From the NCBI GenBank assembly GCA_002633025.1, contig NMRB01001707.1, forward strand, positions 80,712-144,711: a stretch of 64,000 bases of DNA, written 5' to 3'. The notes below the pieces were generated by a model. That model saw only the letters and a list, made by a program, of their open reading frames with translations. It ran no database searches and was not told the origin of the DNA. Below, in pieces: positions 55,951-64,000 of the stretch. Within the stretch, counting starts at the first letter, position 1. Every line of letters starts with the position of its first letter. This DNA is from Notospermus geniculatus (lineage: Eukaryota > Nemertea > Pilidiophora > Heteronemertea > Lineidae). The translations under genes and the position numbers were made by a program.

Positions 55951-57130
55951 AACCTTATCTTATCATATTCTTCATTTTGGTTCAGTTTATAACACTGTAT
56001 TCGGTACAACACTTCAGCAGATACTGATGTTTGAAAAGTGGGATGTTTTTTTCTGAATATCCCGATATATGATAACGTGAATGACTGAAATGGATAGCTG
56101 GACCCCTAACCCCAAAATGTGGAACTTTGTATGCATTTTAGCGATAAACACCCATCTAGGCCTACTGACTGACGCGAGCGCTGTATTGGCGGCCATATTG
56201 GATTTCATAATTAGACGATGATCTCATGTACCTTCAATGGGGTTCAATAAATTCCTTGACCCCTACAACTTTGGCAAATTTCCCAATATGCGGACTTTTG
56301 TATGCTATTTCAGCAAGAACTTCCCATTTTATGAATGACGCAGCAGCCGTATTGGCGGCCATATTGGATTTCGCTATTACACAATGACCACAGGTACCTG
56401 GAATAGCTGGATTTCTGCTGCTTTGGTGACTAGGGAATAAGGACAGCAACTGACTGGGGAATAAGGACAGCAACTTCATGTAAAAAGTATTGCAGTCTTC
56501 AAATATCAAATGTGACTCAAATATGCTGCCTGGCATAGTGGCAGCCATCATGGATTTCTCCTAAACATGAATAACTGAAATGGATAGCTGGACACCTAAC
56601 CGCAAAATGTGGACTTTTGTATGCATTTTAGCAATAAACTCCCATCTACTGACTGACGCGACTGCTGTATTGGTGGCCAGATTGGATTTCGCTATTATAC
56701 AATGACCTCAGTTACCTGGAATAGGGTTCAATGAATTCCTTGACCCCCAAAACCTAGATAAAGACAACAAAACTATTCTTCTAGGCCAAGTATTTATCAA
56801 GTTACATTAAAATACATGTTACGGCAACGTTATCGGCGGCCATATATTGGATTTCACGATGATCCCATCGGGTATGAAGTTTGAAAATGGTTTCATTGAA
56901 TTCCTTGACCCCTAAAACCTAGGTAAAGACACCAAAATCATCATGCTACCTTGAGTATGAGGGAGTTATGAAAGGATTTATGTTTTGGCGACAGCCATAT
57001 TGGCCACCATATTGGATTTCACTGTGTTACAATGACCTCAGGTACCTGGAATTGGGTTCAACGAATCCCTTGACCCCCAAAACCTAGGTAAAGACACCAA
57101 AACTGATCTCCTAGGCCAAACATTTATAAT
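55951..57130. repeat. Degenerate dispersed/tandem repeat with GGCGGCCATATTGGATTTC
   Basis: The phrases GTATTGGCGGCCATATTGGA, ACAATGACCTCAGGTACCTG and GAATTCCTTGACCCC with AAAACCTAGGTAAAGACA recur about every 200-300 bp (near 56190, 56350, 56670, 56840, 57010). Non-coding. Confidence 0.75.
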
Positions 57131-57299
57131 GTTACATTGGATTACAAGTACATTGGATTACAAGCACCCATCCTGCACCTGATTCGGGAGTTGCACCGAA
57201 TTTTTTTTTGATGTCCTAGGGGTCCTCTACAAGGGTCAAGAGTCAAACCTAGGGCACATAAAAATGTACACAGGACCCCCGTCAGCCCCAAGACTAAAT

Positions 57300-57705
57300 G
57301 TTAAGTGATGTTTGACCCCTTTGGCGGAGATGAAACCCCTTAAAACCAGAGAACAATAGGTTGCTATGGTGGTTGCTAGGTGTTACATAACACCTGCAGT
57401 TTGTCATCATTGATTATGTTTTGGTCCAAGGTATGTGTGTGCCAAGTTTCAAAGAAATATCTCTTACGGTTTGCTCAAAGTGCACGATCCGTAAGTTGGT
57501 CTCTTATCCTTCCAGCCCCTTTTCAATCCATCTTGTAGCTCGGGTAATGTTACCTGGGGGTAGGTCACATTACCAGGTCTGTAGCTCTTGCAGGAACAAA
57601 GTTACAGTGACAGACTGAACAGACAGACAGATACACAGATACACAGACAGACACCATGACCAAACACAATATGGTTTCCGATCTTGAGATCGGAAACCAT
57701 AATAA
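57300..57705 (+). repeat. 3' part of a second dispersed repeat family ending in a GATC-type hairpin
   Basis: After TGTGCCAAGTTTCAAAGAAA and an ACAGACAGACAGATACACAG run, the segment ends with GGTTTCCGATCTTGAGATCG and GAAACC, a perfect hairpin with A-rich continuation. The order parallels the GGTGAGCT family. Confidence 0.65.
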
Positions 57706-58104
57706 TTAGACGGCTAATGAGTGAGCAGTCTCACACAGACAGACGGGATGAGAAGACTGGACCCTTTATGGTCCATGTAACCATCTTGACGTTGAAGGTT
57801 TAGGCAAGGGTTAGATCTAATGCGGCACCATTATTGGACTATACAGAGAGCAAGACCCTAATCCTGTGACAAACAATACGCCTACAGGGAACATCATTTA
57901 GGCCTAGCTTAAGTTAATTCGGATCCTCAGACCTTGATAATCTGGCATAAGTAGGGCGATTGATTTTCGCGCCAGAACTTTCGCCGCCATCATAGAGTAA
58001 GACTACGTCATCAATACCGTCCGCAGAACACGAGATTACGCGGAAGGCCTTATGATGCGTGTGGCGGGAACGGTGTAGGTCAAGGGGACACCCTAATCTG
58101 AGAG
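57706..58104. other. Unannotated sequence
   Basis: Nothing recognised. Confidence 0.35.
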
Positions 58105-58187
58105 TCAAAGAGCCAAGAGCCAAGTGCCAAGAGCCAGGAGCCAAAGAGCCAAGAGCCAAGTGCCAAGAGCCAAAGAGCCAAGAGCCA
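58105..58187. repeat. Minisatellite of AGAGCCA heptamers
   Basis: About eleven copies of AGAGCCA, AGTGCCA or AGGAGCCA in tandem, followed by two A-rich AAATTTAAAAAAAATA units. Confidence 0.9.
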
Positions 58188-58398
58188 AAATTTAAAAAAA
58201 ATAAAATTTAAAAAAAATAAGGTTGGGTAAAGACTTTTTATCTTCTGGGCGTATTTACCGGTATATAACTTCTTGGGCAAAAGCCTTTCTTGCAGGGGGA
58301 GGCAGAATAGCCTACCCTTTTTGCCATTCCCCAAAATGCGTTAAAATAATAGGCGTACGTTTTTTAGGCCCAGTTGGCTCTGGAGGAGGTGCAGCTGC

Positions 58399-58641
58399 TG
58401 TGGCGGCTGCCAATAACCAAGGCCAATAAACTTCTGTCGGTTCATCACTGTCTCTTTCCTTTATTGACTTCTTCACTGAACATACCACAGAACATGTGAA
58501 ACTGAAAATACAAAGAGTAGGACACCGTAAGGCCCTATGACAAGAACACGTTCACAAGAGCTAACCTACATAACATTCTATCTCAAATACAACCAAGTTG
58601 GTCACATGCTGGTACAAGGGACAATCATCACTACTACACCA
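58399..58641. repeat. 243-bp direct repeat, copy 1 (TG...CA ends)
   Basis: It starts TGTGGCGGCTGCCAATAACC and ends CATCACTACTACACCA. A same-length copy at 59050-59292 differs at about nine positions by eye. Ends and spacing (408 bp between copies) recall a tiny LTR element, but no primer-binding site, polypurine tract or target duplication is visible. Confidence 0.8.
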
Positions 58642-58644
58642 TTC

Positions 58645-58785
58645 GTAATTACGACATAGCATCTCGTAATTACGACATAGCATCTCGTAATTACGAGATA
58701 GCTAAGTCGTAATTACAAGATGTTATGTCGTAATTACGAGATGTTATGTCGTAATTACGAGATGCTATGTCGTAAATACGAGATA
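58645..58785. repeat. Palindromic 20-bp array of TCGTAATTACGA
   Basis: Seven or so units of CTCGTAATTACGACATAGCA and its complement ATGTTATGTCGTAATTACGA. Each unit is itself palindromic. Confidence 0.9.
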
Positions 58786-58882
58786 AAAAAATAATTTCAC
58801 ATGGCACTAATCGGCTTCTGTAGTTTGGGGTACAGTAAGCAGACATAATTTCATCGGAAGTGTTTGCTCGCAGGCGTGGAAT

Positions 58883-58949
58883 ATGGCTGCAACAGGAATC
58901 ATCTGTTTCTCAATCTATTTTCTGGCAACAGTTATTCTAAGATCAGAAG
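58883..58949 (+). CDS. Likely first coding exon with signal peptide (partial gene)
   Basis: ATG 58883 has A at -3 and G at +4. The 22 codons read MAATGIICFSIYFLATVILR followed by Ser-Glu, a short polar start, a hydrophobic core of about 14 residues and a polar end, like a secretory signal peptide. The exon ends GAAG|GTGAGT, a near-consensus 5' splice site, in phase 1. No second exon was recognised downstream in the window, where repeats follow. The product would be secreted or a type I membrane protein of unknown kind. The exon lies between two 243-bp direct repeats, which may have been placed around it by duplication. A chance open frame with a good donor is possible. Confidence 0.5.
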
Positions 58950-59049
58950 GTGAGTTATCACATCCCCTTTCAAAACTTTGCAGGCCCTACTTCAGGTCCT
59001 GTCCTTGAATTTAAGGCGTGTACCGCGCGGTTTTCAAATCATCGAGTAG

Positions 59050-59292
59050 TGTGGCGGCTGCCAATAACCAAGGCCAATAAACTTCTGTCGGTTCATCACT
59101 GTGTCGTTGTTTTATTGACTTCTTCACTGAACATACCACAGAACATGTGAAACTGAAAATACAAAGAGTAGGACACCGTAAGGCCCTATGACAAGAACAG
59201 GTTCACAAGAGCTAACCTACATAACATTCTATCCCAAATACAACCAAGTTGGTCACATGCTGGCACAAGGGACAATTATCACTATTACACCA
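59050..59292. repeat. 243-bp direct repeat, copy 2
   Basis: Same length and ends as 58399-58641 (TGTGGCGGCTGCCAATAACC ... ATTATCACTATTACACCA). Confidence 0.8.
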
Positions 59293-60861
59293 CACAGTCA
59301 TAATACAGAATGTCAAACAAACAAGGGCTAGGCCTAAACCCTCATCCATCATTCACTCTTATCCTCAGTAAATCATCTGCACATGTCTACAGTGGCGCCG
59401 TCTGTTAACAGCGGGAGAAACTATCATTGTGAATCAACAGTGTGGGGTGGCAACCTAGGACTTTTGAGCCTACCACAAAGTTCTTTTAGTATCTTAGCTT
59501 CTATAATTCTCTTCAGTGCAGCCTATACATATCTGTACATATTTAAGACCGCCACCACCTCANACACATAAAACCCGCTGGCAGCGGTGGGAACAAACTC
59601 ATATCAAAATGGCGGAAAATAGCAAGTGGGCGGAAGCACAACGGCGCCCTCTACCCACATGTCTGTAAACGATAGAGAAAATCCACAGCACATACTAGAA
59701 ATTGGCTTTTCAGCCAATTTGAAGACCGCCCTTAGAAATTAGGCAAAGTTGACTGATCGAGAATTACTGAGTGGCAATGTAGAAAGTTCGGTCGATGGGC
59801 AAGGTTATAGAGAGGATCAAGGTGTCATGGATTTGTAAGATTAGAATTACAAAGCTCAGTAAGATGCACATTTATTTGAAAGCCAGAATGTTTTATTTTG
59901 TTCATAATCAAACTGTACAACAATATAGGTCACATTCGGACACACTAGTACATGTTGTGGCATAACTCCTGCTGCTCCTGTATCCATCACGACTGATGTT
60001 GACTGCCAAACTAGTTCCTACCGAGCATGCGCGGCCTACTTTCGGACTGGCCGCTTATGCCGCTAGCACCAGCTGCCTCATCGCTTTCCAGCTGGCTGGA
60101 ATATAGTGCGCGTACATTTGACACAGCAAATCTCGAATAAAAGTCAATAAAATCGAATCATATGAAACAATATAAAGTCATCAAACGTGGAAATGTAAGA
60201 TTTGAGACGAATAAATGCTGTACATGGTCAGAATAAGAAGCTTGTTCGCGGAACTTTACAGGCATGGGATGTGATAAGTGGCTCTCACTTTCTCACACTT
60301 TTAACCAATCAGAGGGCGTCCTTTGTTCACGTGCTTCTATTGACCAATCAGATAATTAGGTCGACGAAAAAACGTTTCATGTACGTGCCCATGAAATTTT
60401 TCAATTCCATTTGGCATGTATTGGAACTACGATCCTCCGCCGAGAAAGTAGGGACCTGGAGGCAGTGTCAGTAGGTCGGAAGAATGGAGACAGGTGGCGC
60501 TGTGAGCAGTTTGGTTGACTGCAAGTACATGTAGAATGCAATAGTTGGTGCAGTCGAAGAAGGTTTAGTTTGCAAACAATGTTTGAAGATGATGTTTTCA
60601 TTGTCGGCAAGCATCAAGGATGGTGGAGCTAGATACATGTGATATGTGCCAATACTGTAAATCACATACATTGTCATTGGCCCCTTTCGTTGTGTCCTGA
60701 GACTTACAGAAATCACCTTGCAGGAAGTTGTGATTTTGTGACAGTCTCTCATGTGTTGCTTCTTTGGCAAATTACTTTCTAACACCATCAAGTCCTAGGG
60801 CACTTAATATCAAGATGGATCTTTTCGTGCATTCGTTTCAGACATTCTGTGAAGAGAAAAG
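59293..60861. other. Unannotated sequence with one repeat fragment
   Basis: At about 59705-59770 lies a copy of the GAAGACCGCCCTTAGAAATT and GTTGACTGATCGAGAATT fragment seen at 15190-15235. One N at 59563. No gene recognised. Confidence 0.35.
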
Positions 60862-62458
60862 GATGAAATGGTCCATGGACCGTTGTGCTCACCGGGTTAA
60901 ACATAATACATGTAGATTAATGACAAAGGGAGGTACATATCAGTTATGAGCAATCTGAGTCAAGTCATTCCCAGGTAGGACTTAGATGATTTTGGGGTTA
61001 TGCTACCTGGCGGCCATATTGGATGTCCGATCGGGCGGGAACTTCACATGCACATAAAGGTCTAGTCTCGCGCAACCAGCCCCTCGGTCATACTCCGAGG
61101 TCGCCAGACCGAGGGTCTGGCACGGGACGAAATTTCCATTGAATTTTCTTATTCCGAAAATTCAAAATAAGAGGAGCTTCGCTGATTGGATAGTCGCTAC
61201 CAATGCGTCATGGATCTCAAAAGTTGGTGACGTAGGCTGCAGGAGGAATAATGGCTGCGCCCAGATCACTCGAAGCGTGAAAATTAGCGAGATGAATCGC
61301 CTCAATCTGTGTTGTTAAGTCAATTTATAGTGTCTTTCATTGGAATTGGTATGTATATAATTTTTCGATTGAGGACGAAATTGTAGTATAAAAAGTGCGG
61401 TAGGGCTAACAGCAAATACTGCAGTTTTACTCGCACGCTGAATGCTTTTTGCTTTGATTGTGCATTGTGTTCTACGTCATCGGCGGTAGATTGTCCGCCA
61501 TGATGGTTTTTACAAGCAAAAGGTACCATCTGGACCAGACTCTAAAATTGAAAATTGCAGAGTCTGGTGGCACGAAACTATTAAAGGTCATCTGCAGGGG
61601 GCCACATAGCACATTGGAGCGCTTTGGGTCAAGTCGTTCCTGAGTTGCACCACTTGCATGATTTTCGGGGTACGCCACCTGGCGGCCATATTGATGTCGG
61701 ATCGAGCCGAAAATTCACATGGACATAAATGTCATCTGCAGGGGGCCACATAGCACATTGGAGCGCTTTGGGATAAGGTATTCCTGAGTTACCGCACTTT
61801 GATGACTTTTGAGTTACGCCACCTGGTGGCCATGTTTGAAGTCAAATCAGGTCGAAATTTGACATGCATGTAAGGTCATCTAGATCATGTAGATGGAGGT
61901 AAATACCAAGTTTGAGCACTCTGCATCAAGCCGTTCCCGAGTAATAGCACTTACTTGATTTTCAGGTTACGCCACCTGGCGGCCATACTGGATGTCCAAT
62001 CGGGCCGAAACTTGGTCTTTTTTAAGGTACCCTCCAATGCATGTTTATGCAAGATAGGAAGTCGTTCGGTGAAATAATGACAAATTGTGGCAGGTTCGTC
62101 ACTTTTTGTCGAACTTTGACCTCTGTGACCTTGAAAAGTAGGTCAAATCAAAAACACGTTATATATCTTATGTGTCCTTATTAGCTACACGTATGATAAA
62201 AATTTGGAGATGATCTAATCATTAGTTCAGGGGTTATTGCACTTCTTGTGTTTTGGGTTTCTGCCACCTGGTGGCCAAGCTGAGAGTCGAATTGGACCGA
62301 AACTTGGTGTCGTGGGTCATCTGGCCTATGGGTATATACATGTATGTACCAAGTTTCAGATCAATAGCTCCAGCGGTTACGTAACGTGCCCTGCTAATGA
62401 ATGACGGACAACGACGGATGCACCACCATCATAAGAGCTCACCCCGGTGAGCTAAAAA
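60862..62458 (+). repeat. Longest copy of the GGTGAGCT-hairpin dispersed repeat, internally duplicated
   Basis: It begins GATGAAATGGTCCATGGACC and GTGCTCACCGGG. The middle repeats GCGCTTTGGG, CCACCTGGCGGCCATATTGG and a 40-bp phrase around TCATCTGCAGGGGGCCACAT (near 61590 and 61733). The end has GACCTCTGTGACCTTGAAAA, GACGGACAACGACGGATG and hairpin AGCTCACCCCGGTGAGCT with AAAAA. A TAGTCTCGCGCAACCAG-type element is inserted near 61063. Confidence 0.8.
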
Positions 62459-62979
62459 GCACTGCACAGGTTACCTGTGTCAACTTACCCAATTTAAATA
62501 ATCTATTGAAGCAAAAATGAATTGTTTTGGTATGCATCATATGCCAGGCACTGGCAGTGTGTATGATGGGCATTGCACAAAGTGACTGAATGGTGCTGCC
62601 ATCTGCCAATTCTTCCTGGTGGCTTGCAGTAGTTCTTGCGCATTATGCAGGTGCAATGGGCTCCATTCCTCAGTCAGGGGACATTCCTTAAAAAAAAGTG
62701 ATATTGACAACAATGGCAGATCCACAAACCTGTCCGATGGCAGTTATAGCAATTTGCGCAATGGTTATGGACAGGATATCCCACCTGAAAGTTACCACAC
62801 TGATGGCAAAACTGACATGCAATGAATGCTACATCAAATCTGATCAGTGTTAGATGGGCCTAGTACTACTGTAAGCAGCTAGGAGAGGGCTGTCAATAAT
62901 TAGAATAAGTTGACGCAATCCTGTAGTGTAACAGGACGCCAGTACCTCAACTTACCTAGTCATTATACCTAGTTTAATG
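62459..62979. other. Unannotated sequence
   Basis: Nothing recognised. Confidence 0.35.
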
Positions 62980-63177
62980 CATCTTCGACAATCGAAGGCC
63001 GGTCTGCTCACCACTGCGTTACATCGCACATCACCCTTCGAGAAATTGACCGGTCCACGGCGTAGGCCTATGTGTTGCCTCGAGAAGAAGAGGCCAATCA
63101 GAATCGGTGTTGTAAAATTTCCTCGTGGTACACATAGTGGCAACCGAAGTCAGATCGGCCTTCGATCATCGAAGATG
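62980..63177. mobile_element. 198-bp fold-back MITE
   Basis: CATCTTCGACAATCGAAGGC and GCCTTCGATCATCGAAGATG pair at the ends, followed by CGGTCTG/CAGATCG. Non-coding. Confidence 0.75.
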
Positions 63178-63275
63178 AGTGTAATGTATCACCAGCAGGA
63201 TTTGAATTTCAACAATGGTCACACTCACAGATCTGAAAAAAAGTATGGAAAAATTATTCACCCCAATATCAATCA

Positions 63276-63488
63276 TGTGATGTGCATCACGCCGTCACGG
63301 TCATCATCATCTAGGCCCTATCCTTAGGCCTACCGGTAGGCCTACTCGGTAGGCCTGGGCCCAGCAGTGTACCGGTAGGCTACCATCATATAGGCCTATA
63401 GGCTAGGTCCTTAGGTAGGAGGCCTACTGGTAGGCCCACAGTACACGAACGATGATGGTGACCGTGACGCCGTGATGTACATCACTGA
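63276..63488. repeat. Fold-back around a TAGGCCTA-rich centre
   Basis: TGATGTGCATCACGCCGTCA on the left faces TGACGCCGTGATGTACATCA on the right. Between them TAGGCCTACCGGTAGGCCTA-type words dominate. Confidence 0.75.
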
Positions 63489-63880
63489 TCAAGCCGGGTA
63501 GCCTGGGCCTAGCATGCCAAAGGCCCCTAATATCAGGATCAGCCTGCCTGGCCCTGTAGAGGCCTACGGTAGCTATATAGCATGCTAGCCAGTAGCCTAC
63601 AGTATATGCCGGTACCGGTAGGCCCTGTACTGTAGGCTGTACGTCTATTATTGGTGGCTAGGCCTACCGTAGGCCTAATATATGAATGCCAGTGGTGGGA
63701 AGCATGGCATGTGCACATGATGCACATGCTAGGCCTATCATCTGATCATGCTATGCACGCCGGCATGCACGGCTAAACACGCCACGCGATCAGCATTGAG
63801 CATGTCATGCCTACATGCATGATGTGCATGCATGCATGCATGTGTGAGGTGAGCATGTGAGTGCATGCTACCGGTAAGCA
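63489..63880. repeat. TAGGCCTA-rich then ATGC-repeat tract
   Basis: More AGGCCTA words to about 63740, then GCATGCATGCATGCATG and related alternating purine-pyrimidine sequence near 63823-63842. Confidence 0.7.
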
Positions 63881-64000
63881 AGCGCCACTTGAAATCACGC
63901 TGAATATACGAATTAACACCACTTCGTTTGGTTGACATTGTATGCGATTTGACACCAACAATGTTAACTTACCTATCAACTACATAAAACAAAATATCTC

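Noticed and set aside
58399-59292. Intact LTR retrotransposon
   Set aside because: Direct repeats have TG/CA ends, but no priming site, polypurine tract, target duplication or coding interior was seen. Kept only as direct repeats.
1-64000. CRISPR arrays, rRNA genes, bacterial operons or phage genes
   Set aside because: No regularly spaced repeats with unique spacers, no rRNA core sequences and no prokaryotic gene arrangement were found.

Overview
The window is animal nuclear DNA from a marine invertebrate, probably a deuterostome such as an echinoderm, although the species cannot be fixed from sequence alone. It has split genes with GT-AG introns, non-LTR retrotransposon fragments and many fold-back DNA transposons. 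The octamer TAGGCCTA is conspicuously frequent, and long stretches hold no gene. There is no sign of bacterial, phage or organellar organisation.

Genes. (1) At the left edge (1-234, +) lies the C-terminal end of an unrecognised basic protein rich in Thr-Pro sites. (2) At 27820-31921 (-) is most of an SLC22-type (organic ion transporter, major facilitator superfamily) gene. Nine exons can be placed with consistent splice phases. One exon has a one-base frameshift, another is tandemly duplicated, and the N-terminal exon was not found. (3) At 58883-58949 (+) is a likely first exon encoding a signal peptide. (4) At 5897-6501 (+) is an SGNH-hydrolase-like reading frame with one frameshift. (5) At about 45776-51498 (+) is a badly broken, unrecognised long coding sequence interrupted by three transposon insertions. 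(6) Retrotransposon pieces are the 3' end of an L1/Tx1-type LINE (16928-17959, +) and a reverse-transcriptase fragment of a CR1/jockey-like LINE (22507-23190, -).

Most of the rest is non-autonomous transposable elements, many with readable target-site duplications. One group is flanked by TTAA (6531-6909, 34312-35108, 35185-35461, 46127-46523, 47802-48438). Another has 9-bp duplications typical of Mutator-like elements (12463-12840, 25158-25891, 37248-38032, 46852-48708, 50772-51455). Others have 3-bp TAA/TTA duplications of PIF/Harbinger type (19040-19262, 32781-32933, 37024-37184) or TA duplications of Tc1/mariner type (4532-4879, 34322-34891). Several are nested, and paralogous sequence inside the window preserves some of the empty sites, so insertions can be ordered in time.

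Other notable items are four degenerate tRNA-like Pol III modules, two of them divergent inside one TTAA fold-back; a hammerhead-ribozyme-like core at 4935-4958; a perfect 51-bp-arm palindrome at 18025-18127; dispersed repeats loaded with nuclear-receptor half-sites; and several minisatellites. A 350-base assembly gap lies at 33628-33977. The genes do not form an evident pathway or cluster. The window reads as gene-poor intergenic DNA shaped by waves of transposon insertion.
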